Below are positions 38,501 to 48,801 of a stretch of 64,000 nt of DNA, in pieces. The notes beneath the pieces are model-generated. The model was not told where the DNA came from. It did not search any database and saw only the letters and a program-made list of their open reading frames with translations. Every line of letters begins with the position of its first letter. The first letter of the stretch is position 1. The translations under genes were made by a program, and so were the position numbers. The DNA is from Lactobacillus panisapium (GTDB taxonomy: Bacteria > Bacillota > Bacilli > Lactobacillales > Lactobacillaceae), in assembly GCF_019469265.1 (NCBI RefSeq), contig NZ_CP048268.1, positions 899,501-963,500 of the forward strand, written 5' to 3'.

Positions 38501-39112
38501 TTAAAGTAACTTGTTGTAGTATTCAACAACTAAAGCTTCATTAATTTCTGGTTCCATTTCATCACGTTCTGGAAGACGTACAAGTGAACCTTCCAATTTG
38601 TTGTCATCAAATGAAACAAATGATGGACGGGATGCAGCTGCTTCAAGTGCATCTTTAACTTGTTGTAAGTTCTTTGACTTTTCCTTAAGGCCAATAACTT
38701 GACCAACTTTAACTTCGTAAGATGGAATGTCAACACGTTTGCCATCAACAGTAATGTGACCGTGGTTTACTAATTGTCTAGCTTGTTCTCTAGTAGTAGC
38801 TAAGCCTAGACGGTAAACAAGACTGTCTAAACGGCATTCAAGTAAAATCATGAAGTTAGTACCGTGCTCACCTTCACGGATTTTACCAGCGCGCTTGAAC
38901 AAAGTTCTAAATTGACGCTCGTTTAAGCCGTACATCCAGCGCAACTTTTGCTTTTCGTGAAGTTGCTCACCGTATTCTGACAAACGACCACGTGAATTAG
39001 GACCGTGTTGACCAGGAGCATAGTTACGACGGCTAAGTTCCTTACCAGTACCTGAAAGTGAAATACCTAATCTTCTTGAACGTTTCCAACTTGGACCTGT
39101 ATATCTTGACAT
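38501..39112 (-). CDS. rpsD: 30S ribosomal protein S4
   Basis: 203 residues, standard for S4. The start [16 protein letters not shown] at 39112 is preceded by GGAGGA. A longer reading back to 39175 would include the leader and is rejected. The N-terminal S4 domain and the S4 RNA-binding fold ([11 protein letters not shown] ... [18 protein letters not shown]) are both clear. S4 nucleates 16S rRNA assembly and in many Firmicutes represses its own mRNA. The long structured leader here fits that. Own promoter and own terminator are visible. Confidence 0.98.
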   Translation of the reverse strand: MSRYTGPSWKRSRRLGISLSGTGKELSRRNYAPGQHGPNSRGRLSEYGEQLHEKQKLRWMYGLNERQFRTLFKRAGKIREGEHGTNFMILLECRLDSLVYRLGLATTREQARQLVNHGHITVDGKRVDIPSYEVKVGQVIGLKEKSKNLQQVKDALEAAASRPSFVSFDDNKLEGSLVRLPERDEMEPEINEALVVEYYNKLL

Positions 39113-39180
39113 AAAATCCTCCAATAAAATCTGATAACAGTTTTTGGAGTAAAATATTACGTATAAGTTCAACATTCGTG

Positions 39181-39245
39181 CATCTTAATTTTCATTTTCG
39201 CCTGTTGCAGCGTCGGTTACTCGTTCACTTAAACGTATTAAGATG
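39181..39245 (-). ncRNA. Candidate structured rpsD leader (possible S4 autoregulatory element)
   Basis: The transcript from the predicted promoter would carry a leader of about 170 nt. Within it CATCTTAAT (plus strand 39181-39189) is the exact complement of ATTAAGATG (39237-39245). This gives a 9-bp helix closing about 47 nt that contains a further short CGTT/AACG hairpin. S4 autoregulation through its mRNA leader is established in several Firmicutes. Equating this structure with that element is inference from position and pairing, since I did not match it to a covariance model. Confidence 0.5.
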
Positions 39246-39291
39246 TTGACGTTCTTGTCACTTATAGCTGCAAATATTTTACAACCCCTAC

Positions 39292-39320
39292 ATTATAGCG
39301 AGCTGTTCCTACTAAATCAA
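39292..39320 (-). promoter_or_regulatory. Sigma-A type promoter of rpsD
   Basis: Reading the minus strand, TTGATT (plus 39315-39320), a 17-bp spacer and a perfect TATAAT (plus 39292-39297). This is about 180 bases upstream of the rpsD start. Confidence 0.85.
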
Positions 39321-39505
39321 GAAAAAAGTTAAATGAATACTAATTCTGTAGTAAAGTCGTCAGTACTAAATTTTTACTTGTAACGAAAATAATCGCAAAA
39401 AACTATTATATAGGTAAAATTTAGTAAAGAATTAGCTCTGATAATTCATGAACTAGATACTTCTGGCACTTCTTGAAATCAGGTTCCCACACTGGTAAAG
39501 AAGTT

Positions 39506-39514
39506 TGGTATAAT
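39506..39514 (+). promoter_or_regulatory. Extended -10 promoter of ezrA
   Basis: TGG directly followed by TATAAT (TATAAT at 39509-39514) forms an extended -10 about 25 bases before the ezrA start. No good -35 is present. The 185 bases between this and the rpsD promoter hold no gene. Confidence 0.65.
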
Positions 39515-39538
39515 TGGAAGTAGTTTTGGAGGAAAAAT

Positions 39539-41254
39539 ATGTCATCAACTCAGTCAATTATTGTAATAATTGCAATTTTAATCATCATTCTAATTATAGC
39601 ATTTATGCTCATCGTTAATCGGAAGCAGCTGCGGGAAATAATTGAGCTTGACGACTTGATTACCAAGATTGAGAAAATGAACTTGGACGCAGACATTATC
39701 AAGCTGGATAAAATGGATCTTGCGGGAGAGAGTTTAACGACATTAACTACTTGGCGCAAAAATTATGATCAAACCACAACGAAGAAGATTCCAGAAGTTC
39801 AGGATTTGATTGAAAAGGCTGCTGAACAAAACGCTCATTATCAGCTTTTTAAGGCTAAGAAAAATATCAATCAAGCTCAGGAAGTTATGAGACCGACTTT
39901 TGATGATGCCAAAAATACTAAGGAAGTCTTTACTGAACTTTTAGAGTCAAATCGTGAAAATCAAATGCAGCTTGATGATTTAAATAAAAATTATCAGGAT
40001 ATGCGCAAGCAGGTTTTGGCTGATTCCTTTGAGTATGGTCAAGCATTGGACCAAATTGAAAGTGAGCTGTCCGCAATAGAAGGTGACTTTACCGAAGCCA
40101 AAAGTCTAACTGCACAAGGTGATCAAGTTGAAGCAAAAAGAGTCTTGTCAAAAATCAAGGTTGCATTAACTGGTGTGAAAACTAAATTACCAGAAATCAG
40201 ACAGGCTCGTCATGAACTTGATACGGTTTTCCAGGATCAACTACGGGAAATTTCTGATTCATACAAAAAGATGATGTCGTCGAAGTATTACATTACCAAG
40301 ATTGATGTACTAGCAGAAATTAAAAATGTGCGGACTGAAGTTGATGATGCGCGTAAGTTGTTACAAGATCTAAAAATCGATGAACTTAATAAGAAGATTA
40401 GTAAAATTCAAAAAGAAATTGCCAACTTATACGATGTCTTAGCGAAAGAATACAAGGCTCGTCCTTTTGTTGAGGAAAATCAGGACAAAATTCAGCGCCT
40501 TCTTTCTCACGAACAAGTTGAATCGAAAAAATTAGTTGAGAAGTTGCGTCATATTGATGAAAGTTACGAGTTAACTCACGGTGAATTAGCTGAAAGTCGG
40601 CAGTTAGAGCAAGAAGTAAATGACATGAATCGGCAATATACCGTTGATACGCAAAATATTGCTGACGGAAACGGAGTCTATTCCGATATTAAGGCTTCTT
40701 GGTTAAGCATGCTTGAGCGGCTGCGCGAAATTTCTGATAAGCAGACCAAGATGGCACAAGACGTTGATGGCTTATATGATTCCGAAAATGTTGCTAACGA
40801 CTCAATCAATCGCTTTAAGCAAGAAGTTTCATTAGTATACCGCCGCTTGGAGCGGAAAAATCTGCCGGGTAATCCTGATACTTTTGTACAGATGTACACC
40901 TTGGTAGTAAATGAAATCGGTCATGTTGCTAAGGAACTTAGCGAAGTAAGAATTAACATGGAAAAAATTTCTAATGAATTAATTCAGATTTCAGATGACG
41001 TTGAACGTTTGAAAAGAGAAGCAGACGAAATTATTAACTGTGCCGATTTAGTAGAACTGACCTTGCAATATTCTAATAAGTATTCAAGTAATGAGACAAT
41101 TAAAAAAGCGCAAACTAAGGCAATGGAATTGTATAGCCAAGAATTTAATTACAAAGATGCTCTTGACACCATCGCCACTGCTCTTGAAAAAGTGGAACCA
41201 GGATCATATCAACGCTTAGAAAATGCTTATTATTCAGATAAGAAAAATAACTAA
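39539..41254 (+). CDS. ezrA: Septation ring formation regulator EzrA
   Basis: 571 residues, the usual family length. The start follows GGAGG at a 6-nt spacing. One N-terminal membrane helix (about residues 7-27, very rich in Ile and Leu) is followed by basic NRKQLRE and then by long heptad-rich, charged coiled-coil sequence with spectrin-like repeats to the end. EzrA is a membrane-anchored cytoplasmic protein that binds FtsZ, limits extra Z-rings and links PBPs to the septum. It stands directly before nifS-thiI, as in many Firmicutes, but a strong terminator separates them. Confidence 0.95.
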   Translation: MSSTQSIIVIIAILIIILIIAFMLIVNRKQLREIIELDDLITKIEKMNLDADIIKLDKMDLAGESLTTLTTWRKNYDQTTTKKIPEVQDLIEKAAEQNAHYQLFKAKKNINQAQEVMRPTFDDAKNTKEVFTELLESNRENQMQLDDLNKNYQDMRKQVLADSFEYGQALDQIESELSAIEGDFTEAKSLTAQGDQVEAKRVLSKIKVALTGVKTKLPEIRQARHELDTVFQDQLREISDSYKKMMSSKYYITKIDVLAEIKNVRTEVDDARKLLQDLKIDELNKKISKIQKEIANLYDVLAKEYKARPFVEENQDKIQRLLSHEQVESKKLVEKLRHIDESYELTHGELAESRQLEQEVNDMNRQYTVDTQNIADGNGVYSDIKASWLSMLERLREISDKQTKMAQDVDGLYDSENVANDSINRFKQEVSLVYRRLERKNLPGNPDTFVQMYTLVVNEIGHVAKELSEVRINMEKISNELIQISDDVERLKREADEIINCADLVELTLQYSNKYSSNETIKKAQTKAMELYSQEFNYKDALDTIATALEKVEPGSYQRLENAYYSDKKNN

Positions 41255-41265
41255 CCTTAAATTCG

Positions 41266-41305
41266 AAAAAGTACTGTATCAATGGCAAAATACGGTACTT
41301 TTTTT
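41266..41305 (+). terminator. Rho-independent terminator of ezrA
   Basis: A 14-bp stem (41266-41279 with 41290-41303, one T-G pair) has a 10-nt loop and ends in a run of T, 12 bases after the stop codon. Confidence 0.92.
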
Positions 41306-41527
41306 GTTGGCAAAGTAAAATTTTTGAACTATTCACAAAAATAGTGTTACTATTTTAGAGCAATTTTCCATCTAATATTAAGGAAGTAGCTGTTCTTTCT
41401 AACTTATCACTGCAAAAAGAGAATTATAATTTCCTTATCTAAATTGCAATTGAAGCGTTGGGGCTTTTAAGTTACAATTTATTAGTTAACAATAGCTATT
41501 TAGAGCTTTTTGAGGGGAGTAAAGTTT

Positions 41528-42685
41528 GTGATTTATTTTGACAATAGTGCAACGACTAAAATTGATCCGTCTGTTTTAAGTACCTATGATCAAGTTGCGC
41601 AAACCATTTGGGGCAATCCGTCAAGTTTGCACAAATTAGGTGATCGGGCGTTTCAATTATTGGAAAGCTCCCGAAAACAAATCGCTAGTTTATTAGGAAC
41701 ACAAACCGAGGAAATCTTTTATACTTCTGGTGGAACTGAATCTAATAATTTGGCGATTAAAGGAACGGCTTTTCAGAAAAGAAAATTTGGCAAACACTTG
41801 ATAACTTCTAGTGTTGAACATGCGTCTGTCACAAATGCTTTTAATACTTTGGAGTACCTCGGCTTTCGGGTTACGCACTTGCCAGTTGATAAACAAGGGC
41901 GGGTTAATGTCAATGACCTTCGCAACGCAATTGATTCAGATACTACCTTAGTTTCAATAATGGGTGTTAATAATGAAATTGGCACTATTCAGCCAATTGA
42001 TGAGATTAGCGATCTGTTAAGCAATTATCCGACTATCAATTTTCATGTAGATAATGTTCAGGCATTAGGCAAAAATATTTGGTCACGCGTATTCACCCCG
42101 CGGGTCGATTTTTCCAGTCTTTCGGCGCATAAATTCCACGGACCACGCGGTATTGGCGTTTTCTATAAAAGAGAAGGTAAGATGCTTGCACCCCTTCACG
42201 ATGGTGGAGGGCAAGAAAAAGGCATGCGTTCAGGAACCGAAAATTTACCGGCAATCGCGGCAATGGCGAAAGCGATGCGTTTAGTCTTAACTGATGAAAA
42301 AGCTAAGGCTGATAAAGAAGCAGCAATTAAAGCTAAGATTGTTGATTATCTGCAGAAAAAGCCAGGAATTAAAATATTTTCACCAGTTAACGATAATTTT
42401 GCTCCGCACATTCTATGCTTTTCACTAGAAGGCATTCGGGGCGAAACACTTGTCCATACTTTGGAAGAACATGATATTTATACTTCCACAACCTCTGCTT
42501 GTGCTTCAACCAAGGTAGATGAGGCAAGTACTCTTATTGCTATGCATATTGATGATAAAATCGCGACTAGTGCCATTAGGCTGAGCTTTGATGAAACGAA
42601 TACACTTGAAGAAGCGGATGAATTTATCGCGGTTTTTGACCAGATTTACCGTCACTTTGCTCGAATTAATCATTTAGGAGAATAA
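41528..42685 (+). CDS. nifS: Cysteine desulfurase (NifS/IscS-like, NifZ type)
   Basis: 385 residues from a GTG start (VIYFDNSATT) with GAGGGGAG (41512-41519) 8 nt upstream. An in-frame TTG at 41510 overlaps the ribosome binding site and is rejected. Class V aminotransferase fold: N-terminal YFDNSATT, GGTESNN, the PLP-lysine segment SAHKFHGPRG, and the active-site cysteine loop TSACAST. It removes sulfur from cysteine as an enzyme persulfide. Because thiI begins 6 bases later, the likely acceptor is ThiI for tRNA 4-thiouridine, as for the NifZ-ThiI pair of Bacillus subtilis. A role in Fe-S cluster supply cannot be excluded. Confidence 0.93.
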   Translation: MIYFDNSATTKIDPSVLSTYDQVAQTIWGNPSSLHKLGDRAFQLLESSRKQIASLLGTQTEEIFYTSGGTESNNLAIKGTAFQKRKFGKHLITSSVEHASVTNAFNTLEYLGFRVTHLPVDKQGRVNVNDLRNAIDSDTTLVSIMGVNNEIGTIQPIDEISDLLSNYPTINFHVDNVQALGKNIWSRVFTPRVDFSSLSAHKFHGPRGIGVFYKREGKMLAPLHDGGGQEKGMRSGTENLPAIAAMAKAMRLVLTDEKAKADKEAAIKAKIVDYLQKKPGIKIFSPVNDNFAPHILCFSLEGIRGETLVHTLEEHDIYTSTTSACASTKVDEASTLIAMHIDDKIATSAIRLSFDETNTLEEADEFIAVFDQIYRHFARINHLGE

Positions 42686-42691
42686 TTTTTA

Positions 42692-43909
42692 ATGAAATAT
42701 ACTGAAGTTATGGTTCGCTATGGTGAACTTTCAACTAAGGGAAAAAATCGCAAAGATTTTATTGGTCGTTTGGCTGGTAATGTTACCAAAGTATTGCGTG
42801 ACTATCCACAAGTTGAGATTCACCCTAAACATGACAGAATGCACATTGTATTGAATGGTGCACCGTTTGAAGAAATAGACCAACATTTGAAAAAGGTGTT
42901 TGGCATCCAGACATATTCACCGACAATTAAGGTTGATAAAACGCTTGAGGCAATTGAAGAAACTGCTCTTGCCTTGATGAAAGAAACTTACCAAAAAGGC
43001 ATGACATTTAAAGTCAATACCAAGCGTAGTGATCATCATTTTGCTTATGATACCAATGAATTAAATTTAATGATTGGTGATTATCTTTTTGATCATATGT
43101 CTGATTTAAAAGTTGAAATGAAACATCCCGATCTTGTTTTACGTATAGAGGTTCGCCAGGACGCAATCTATCTTTCAAACCAATTATTGCGCGGCGCAGG
43201 CGGAATGCCTGTTGGAACAGGTGGGCGTGCTGTTATGATGCTTTCTGGTGGGATTGATTCTCCTGTCGCATCGTATCTTGCCTTAAAACGTGGCGTTGAT
43301 ATTGAAATGGTCCACTTTTACAGTCCGCCTTATACGACAGAGAAGGCTTTGAATAAGGCCAAGGAGTTAACAGGAATTTTGGCTAATTATGCCGGACGAA
43401 TTAACTTTATTGCTGTTCCGTTTGCGGAAATTCAAGAAATAATTAAAGAAAAAATTCCTGAAGGTTACTTAATGACGGTTCAGCGCCGCTTTATGTTGCG
43501 ACTGGCTGACCAAATTCGGGCAAAAAGAAAAGACCTAGCAATTTTCAACGGTGAATCTGTTGGTCAAGTTGCTTCGCAAACGCTTGAATCAATGACGGCC
43601 ATTAATGATGTAACAACGACTCCCGTATTGCGTCCCGTTGCTACGATGGATAAAACAGAGATTATCAGTTTAGCTGAAAAAATTGGAACATTTGATTTAT
43701 CAATTCAACCATTTGAAGACTGTTGTACAATTTTTGCTCCACCACGTCCTAAAACTAAGCCTAGACTTGATAAGGCACGGGAATATGAAGCTCGGCTTGA
43801 TGTTGATGGCTTAATTCAGCGTGCGCTTGCTGGTATTAAAGTAACGCCAATTTATCCTGACGAAAAGTTCTTGGCTGATAAAGCCGAAGAAGATACTGCA
43901 CTACTTTAA
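42692..43909 (+). CDS. thiI: tRNA 4-thiouridine synthase ThiI
   Basis: 405 residues with AGGAG 11 nt before the ATG. N-terminal ferredoxin-like and THUMP domains (about 1-165) are followed by a PP-loop ATP pyrophosphatase domain with [11 protein letters not shown] near residue 185. The C-terminal rhodanese domain of the Escherichia coli protein is absent, as is usual in Firmicutes. A Cys pair in [10 protein letters not shown] near residue 345 corresponds to the region of the resolving cysteine. It adenylates U8 of tRNA and transfers sulfur received from the desulfurase encoded just upstream. The 3' end of the gene is followed immediately by the valS promoter. Confidence 0.96.
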   Translation: MKYTEVMVRYGELSTKGKNRKDFIGRLAGNVTKVLRDYPQVEIHPKHDRMHIVLNGAPFEEIDQHLKKVFGIQTYSPTIKVDKTLEAIEETALALMKETYQKGMTFKVNTKRSDHHFAYDTNELNLMIGDYLFDHMSDLKVEMKHPDLVLRIEVRQDAIYLSNQLLRGAGGMPVGTGGRAVMMLSGGIDSPVASYLALKRGVDIEMVHFYSPPYTTEKALNKAKELTGILANYAGRINFIAVPFAEIQEIIKEKIPEGYLMTVQRRFMLRLADQIRAKRKDLAIFNGESVGQVASQTLESMTAINDVTTTPVLRPVATMDKTEIISLAEKIGTFDLSIQPFEDCCTIFAPPRPKTKPRLDKAREYEARLDVDGLIQRALAGIKVTPIYPDEKFLADKAEEDTALL

Positions 43910-43915
43910 AAAACA

Positions 43916-43924
43916 TGTTATAAT
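43916..43924 (+). promoter_or_regulatory. Extended -10 promoter of the valS T-box transcript
   Basis: TGT followed by a perfect TATAAT (43919-43924) lies 7 bases after the thiI stop and about 16 bases before the T-box stem I. The -35 would fall inside thiI and is not well matched. Confidence 0.65.
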
Positions 43925-43939
43925 GCTAGCAAAGCAAAA

Positions 43940-44166
43940 ATCAAGAGGTATTAACCTTATAAATAGAGAAAGGCCCAATGTTGGTGAAAGGCCGAATGAA
44001 GGTTAATTGGTAGCTTGATTAAGCTGGTTAGCTGAACTATTAGTAGGCTAATCCGGTAAGTTCACCGTTATCACTTTCAAGAGAAGCAAGTTTTTAACTT
44101 GCTTAACCTTAGGTGGTACCGCGGTTAAATTAGATCGTCCTAGACAATTTGTCTAGGATTTTTTTA
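43940..44166 (+). ncRNA. Valine-specific T-box riboswitch upstream of valS
   Basis: Stem I base ATCAAG (43940-43945) pairs with CTTGAT (44014-44019), and the next helix ATTAACC (43950-43956) pairs with GGTTAAT (44001-44007). The specifier loop between them holds GTA (44010-44012), a valine codon followed by a purine as expected. The conserved T-box AGGTGGTACCGCGG (44111-44124) includes TGGT, able to pair with an ACCA tRNA end. It is followed by the terminator stem. Uncharged tRNA-Val stabilises the antiterminator and allows valS transcription. Confidence 0.95.
44138..44166 (+). terminator. T-box attenuator terminator
   Basis: A perfect stem TCCTAGAC / GTCTAGGA (44138-44145 with 44151-44158) has a 5-nt loop and a T run. 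Its 5' arm overlaps the region that would form the antiterminator with the T-box sequence. Confidence 0.93.
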
Positions 44167-44180
44167 TTGGGAGAAAAATT

Positions 44181-46820
44181 ATGTCAGATTTAGCACCTAA
44201 ATATGATCCCCATGAGGTTGAAGAAGGCCGGTATCAAGAATGGCTTGATCAAGATCTTTTTAAACCTTCTGGAGATAAAAAAGCTCACCCTTATTCAATT
44301 GTTATTCCTCCACCCAATGTTACTGGTAAGTTGCATTTGGGTCATGCTTGGGATACAGCGATTCAAGACACGTTAATAAGATATAAACGAATGCAAGGTT
44401 ATGACACACTCTATTTGCCCGGAATGGATCATGCCGGAATTGCTACACAGGCTAAAGTTGAGGCAAAACTGCGTAAGCAGGGCAAAGACCGTCATCAGAT
44501 GGGCAGAGAAGCTTTCGTTAAGCAAGTTTGGGACTGGAAAGATGAATACGCCAATATTATTAAGAGTCAATGGGCAAAGATGGGCTTGTCACTTGACTAT
44601 TCTCGCGAACGGTTCACTTTAGATGAAGGCTTGTCCAAAGCGGTTCGGCGGGTTTTCGTTCAACTATACAACGAAGGATTAATTTACCGTGGTGAATATA
44701 TCATTAATTGGGATCCAGAACTGCAAACGGCACTGAGTGATATTGAAGTTATTCACCAAGACGATAAAGGTGCTTTTTATCATATTAAATATCCATTTGC
44801 CGATGGTTCTGGGTTTGTTGAAATTGCAACTACTCGTCCAGAAACCATGTTTGGTGATACTGCTGTTGCGGTAGCTCATGGAGATGAACGATACAAAGAT
44901 ATTGTCGGTAAAGAATTGATTTTACCACTTGTTGGCCGTCATATTCCGATTATTGAAGATCAACATGTTGATCCGGAATTTGGAACTGGTTTAGTAAAGA
45001 TTACACCAGCTCACGACCCGAATGACTTTGCCGTAGGCAATCGTCACAATTTGAAGCGAATTAATGTCATGAATGATGACGGTACGATGAACGAAAATGC
45101 TGGTAAATACGAAGGCATGGATCGTTTCGAATGTCGTGAAGCAGTTGTCAAAGATTTAAAAGATCAAGGCTATTTAATTAAAGTTAAGCCAATTGTTCAC
45201 TCTGTTGGTCATTCAGAGCGTTCTGGTGTTCAAGTTGAGCCTCGTCTGTCTACCCAATGGTTCGTTAAAATGAAGCCGTTAGCAGAAAAGGCATTGCAAA
45301 ATCAGGAAACTGAAAATAAAGTGACATTTATACCTGAAAGATTTGAGCAGGCTTTTAAACAATGGATGGAGAATGTTCATGATTGGGTAATTTCGCGCCA
45401 GTTATGGTGGGGGCACCAAATTCCAGCTTGGTATAACAAAAAAACTGGTGAAATATACGTTGGCGAGCATGAACCAAAGGATAGCGAAAATTGGGAGCAA
45501 GACCCAGATGTTTTAGATACTTGGTTTTCAAGCGCATTGTGGCCATTTTCAACGATGGGCTGGCCTGATGAAAATTCTGCGGATTACCAACGCTATTTCC
45601 CGACAAATACTCTAGTCACTGGTTACGATATTTTGCCTTTCTGGGTTTCACGTATGATTTTCCAAAGTCTTCATTTTACCAAGAAACGTCCGTTTAAAGA
45701 TGTTGTTCTCCACGGCTTAATTCGTGATGAACAAGGCAGAAAGATGAGTAAATCGCTCGGTAACGGTGTTGATCCGATGGATATTGTTGATCAATACGGC
45801 GCAGATGCTTTAAGATGGTTTTTACTTAATGGAACTGCTCCTGGCCAAGATACACGTTATAACCCTAAGAAGCTTGCTTCGGCATGGAATTTTATTAATA
45901 AAATTTGGAATGCCGCACGGTTTGTAATTATGAACTTGCCAGCAAATGCCCAGCCAGCTCATATGCCAGATACTGCCAATTTTGACCTGGCAGACAGTTG
46001 GATTTTCGACCGCTTAAATCACACTGTTAGTGAAGTTATTCGGTTGTTTGATGAGTATAAATTTGGTGAGGCTGGCCGAGAATTATACAACTTTATCTGG
46101 AATGACTTTTGTGACTGGTATATTGAAATCTCAAAGGTTGCTTTAAACAGTGAAAATGAAGAACTGAAGACAAGAAAGCAAGCTAACCTCGTTTGGATTC
46201 TTGACCAAACTTTGCGACTTTTGCACCCAATTATGCCGTTTGTTACTGAAAAGCTTTGGCTGTCAATGCCGCATGATGGTCAGTCAATCATGACTGCTAA
46301 ATATCCAGAAGTACACCCAGAATTTGCTAATGAAAAAGCAAATCACGATATGGCTTTCTTAATTGAAGTGATCAAGGCTGTTCGGAACATCCGTACTGAA
46401 GTTAATGCTCCATTATCATCACCAATTGACATCATGATTCAACTTGAAGATGCCGAAAACGAACAAATTCTGACTGATAATGAAGAGTACGTTAAGAACT
46501 TTTTGCACCCAAAGAAGTTGACTATTGCAACTGAACTTGCTGCACCAAAATTAGCTAAGACAGCAGTTATTTCAGGAGCACAAATCTTTGTTCCATTAGC
46601 TGATTTGGTTAACATTGACGATGAAATCAAGCGAATGGAAAAAGAAGAAAAAGATCTGGTTAGTGAAGTTGAGCGTTCAACCAAGAAGCTGAACAATCAA
46701 GGTTTTGTTGCCCATGCTCCTGAAGCTGTTATCGACAAAGAAAAAGCTAAAAAAGCTGATTATGAAAGCCAACTTGACAGTGTTCGCCAGAGAATTGAAG
46801 AATTGAAAAAGAGTGAATAA
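44181..46820 (+). CDS. valS: Valyl-tRNA synthetase
   Basis: 879 residues, the normal bacterial length. The start follows GGGAGAAA. Class I signatures are HLGH within [16 protein letters not shown] (about residues 44-60) and KMSKS in [14 protein letters not shown] (about 524-538). The editing CP1 insertion lies between them ([15 protein letters not shown]). An anticodon-binding domain and a C-terminal coiled coil with alternating Glu/Lys close the protein, as in ValRS. It charges tRNA-Val with valine. Expression is controlled by the T-box. folC follows without a gap, so both are probably on one transcript. Confidence 0.98.
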   Translation: MSDLAPKYDPHEVEEGRYQEWLDQDLFKPSGDKKAHPYSIVIPPPNVTGKLHLGHAWDTAIQDTLIRYKRMQGYDTLYLPGMDHAGIATQAKVEAKLRKQGKDRHQMGREAFVKQVWDWKDEYANIIKSQWAKMGLSLDYSRERFTLDEGLSKAVRRVFVQLYNEGLIYRGEYIINWDPELQTALSDIEVIHQDDKGAFYHIKYPFADGSGFVEIATTRPETMFGDTAVAVAHGDERYKDIVGKELILPLVGRHIPIIEDQHVDPEFGTGLVKITPAHDPNDFAVGNRHNLKRINVMNDDGTMNENAGKYEGMDRFECREAVVKDLKDQGYLIKVKPIVHSVGHSERSGVQVEPRLSTQWFVKMKPLAEKALQNQETENKVTFIPERFEQAFKQWMENVHDWVISRQLWWGHQIPAWYNKKTGEIYVGEHEPKDSENWEQDPDVLDTWFSSALWPFSTMGWPDENSADYQRYFPTNTLVTGYDILPFWVSRMIFQSLHFTKKRPFKDVVLHGLIRDEQGRKMSKSLGNGVDPMDIVDQYGADALRWFLLNGTAPGQDTRYNPKKLASAWNFINKIWNAARFVIMNLPANAQPAHMPDTANFDLADSWIFDRLNHTVSEVIRLFDEYKFGEAGRELYNFIWNDFCDWYIEISKVALNSENEELKTRKQANLVWILDQTLRLLHPIMPFVTEKLWLSMPHDGQSIMTAKYPEVHPEFANEKANHDMAFLIEVIKAVRNIRTEVNAPLSSPIDIMIQLEDAENEQILTDNEEYVKNFLHPKKLTIATELAAPKLAKTAVISGAQIFVPLADLVNIDDEIKRMEKEEKDLVSEVERSTKKLNNQGFVAHAPEAVIDKEKAKKADYESQLDSVRQRIEELKKSE

Positions 46821-46821
46821 T

Positions 46822-48108
46822 GTGAATTTTACCAATACTCAAGATGTGATTAGTTATTTATATTCGCTACCGAAGTTTCATGAAAAAGCAGATTTATCAT
46901 ACATTAAAAGAACTTTGGCTGCTTTACACAATCCTCAGGATAAAGTAAAAACCGTTCATGTCACGGGCACTAATGGTAAGGGTTCAACTTGTTATTATTT
47001 AAGTAATTTGTTGCAAAAGGCTGGTCAAAAGACCGGTCTTTTTGTTTCACCCTATGTTTTCGAATTTAATGAACGAATTCAGTTAAATGGACAAAACATC
47101 AGTGATGACCGTCTCATTGATTTGGCTAATCAGATTGAAAAAGTTCTTAGCAAGATTCGTCAAACTGAACCTGACTTTGCATTAGCGACTTTTGAATATG
47201 AAGTGGCGATGGCTTTTCTTTATTTTGCTCAGGAAAAGTGCGACTTTGCCGTGATTGAAGTAGGCATCGGTGGTGAACATGACAAAACTAATGTGATTAC
47301 CCCAGAAGTAAGTATCATCACAACAGTAGGGCTTGATCACGAACAAATTATTGGCCCAACACTTGAGGATATTGCTCGCGAAAAAAGTGGCATTATCAAG
47401 AAAAATCGGCCGGTAGTTTTAGGCAATATTCCCGAAGAAGTATTACAAATTATTTTAGCTAAGGCCAATGACGAAAATGCCCCTGTGAAGCTCTGGAACA
47501 AGAATTTTAGAATGGAAACTGAGCAAAATAAGGACATGATATATCGTGACGGAAACAGCACCCTATCTTTTACCGCCCGGCCTAGAGTAGAAGGAATTGA
47601 TATTTCCGTGGCTGTTCGGGCTTTTAAGTTATTCAATTTGAAGTTAACTGATCTTCAAATTGAAAGAGCAATTAATGAAACTGTTATTCCAGGTCGCTAT
47701 CAAATTTTGGCGACCAAACCGCTAATTATTCTTGATGGTGCTCATAATATTCAAGCAATGAAAAATCTGTTAACTTTTGCTCACGAGCAGCAGCAAAAAC
47801 GGCATGGAACAATTAGAATTTTAATCATGATGATGAAAGATAAAGATTTAACAGAAGTTTTTGCTCTATTTAAACCTACTGACCGCGTCATGCTTACGAC
47901 AATTGACTATCCACGGGCGGCTAAAGAAGCCGATTTTCCACCAGAAGTTCGGGGAAAATACGAATATCATTCGGATTGGCAAAAAACCTATACCCAGATG
48001 AGACAAGCTAGCCAGGCAAATGATATACTGCTAGTAACAGGTTCATTTTATTTGGTGGGCAATATCCTGCAAATGGAGGAAAAGAATGAGGATAGAAAAC
48101 AGCACTGA
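46822..48108 (+). CDS. folC: Folylpolyglutamate synthase / dihydrofolate synthase
   Basis: 428 residues from a GTG right after the valS stop, with a weak AAAGAG upstream. An in-frame GTG at 46813, overlapping valS, is the alternative start. P-loop VTGTNGKGST (about residues 49-58), the Mur-ligase-like central domain with EVGIGGEHDKTN and the C-terminal ILDGAHN are all present. The enzyme adds glutamate to reduced folates in the cytoplasm, retaining them in the cell. The valS-folC order is common in lactobacilli. The next gene overlaps by 23 bases. Confidence 0.94.
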   Translation: MNFTNTQDVISYLYSLPKFHEKADLSYIKRTLAALHNPQDKVKTVHVTGTNGKGSTCYYLSNLLQKAGQKTGLFVSPYVFEFNERIQLNGQNISDDRLIDLANQIEKVLSKIRQTEPDFALATFEYEVAMAFLYFAQEKCDFAVIEVGIGGEHDKTNVITPEVSIITTVGLDHEQIIGPTLEDIAREKSGIIKKNRPVVLGNIPEEVLQIILAKANDENAPVKLWNKNFRMETEQNKDMIYRDGNSTLSFTARPRVEGIDISVAVRAFKLFNLKLTDLQIERAINETVIPGRYQILATKPLIILDGAHNIQAMKNLLTFAHEQQQKRHGTIRILIMMMKDKDLTEVFALFKPTDRVMLTTIDYPRAAKEADFPPEVRGKYEYHSDWQKTYTQMRQASQANDILLVTGSFYLVGNILQMEEKNEDRKQH

Positions 48109-48766
48109 CGAAATTAATGGTGTGCTTTTTGATATGGATGGCTTACTGGTTAATTCAGAAGAATTATACTGGCAGGCGAATATTCAAGCGTCTCATGAAG
48201 CCAATTTATCAACTCCAGATGATATGTACTTAAAATTGGTTGGTTCAACTAATAATGATATGCAAAATTTTTATAATGAGTATTTTGAAAGTAATGCTCA
48301 ACGTGATCAGTTTATTAAAAGAACTGATGAACTGGTGTGGCAATGGACTGACCAGGGTAAGCTGAAGCTGCGTCCGGGAGTGCAAGAAACTTTAGATTTT
48401 TTGTATGAGCGTGACATACCGATGGCTATTGTCACTAGTAATACAGAGAATGTGGTAGAGCATAATTTATGGGTGACGGGAACGCGAAATTATTTTCAGT
48501 TTCACTTAAATTATGATGACGTTTTAAAAAATTACGTTAGGCCTAAACCAGCACCGGATATTTACTTGTTGGCTGCCAAAAAGATTGGGGTTGCAAAAAC
48601 TAATTTGCTGGCATTTGAAGATTCTTCACCAGGGCTGCAATCAGCGGTAAATGCTGGAATCAAATGCATGATGGTTCCAGAACTAATACCGGCTAGCAAA
48701 AAGGATCATGAAATTGCCACGTGCATTTGTAAAGACTTTTTTGCAGTTTTAAAGCAATTTCGGTGA
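48086..48766 (+). CDS. HAD superfamily (subfamily IA) phosphatase / phosphoglucomutase-like
   Basis: 226 residues. The ATG follows GGAGG and lies inside folC (23-base overlap), implying translational coupling. HAD motifs are visible: LFDMDGLLVNSE (nucleophile Asp and acid Asp), the TSNT segment for motif II, Lys in RPKPAPDIY for motif III, and FEDSSPG for motif IV. An alpha-helical cap lies between motifs I and II, as in beta-phosphoglucomutase-like enzymes. It is likely a small-metabolite phosphatase. The substrate cannot be told from the sequence. Confidence 0.88.
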   Translation: MRIENSTDEINGVLFDMDGLLVNSEELYWQANIQASHEANLSTPDDMYLKLVGSTNNDMQNFYNEYFESNAQRDQFIKRTDELVWQWTDQGKLKLRPGVQETLDFLYERDIPMAIVTSNTENVVEHNLWVTGTRNYFQFHLNYDDVLKNYVRPKPAPDIYLLAAKKIGVAKTNLLAFEDSSPGLQSAVNAGIKCMMVPELIPASKKDHEIATCICKDFFAVLKQFR

Positions 48767-48801
48767 TTTTCTACGTATTTAATAGTGAAAGGAATGATTT
48801 A

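Noticed and set aside
38530..38748. 72-codon minus-strand frame inside rpsD
   Set aside because: Out-of-frame shadow of a highly conserved ribosomal protein gene.
39113..39175. 21-residue N-terminal extension of S4
   Set aside because: S4 begins MSRYTG after a strong GGAGGA. The extension lies in the mRNA leader.
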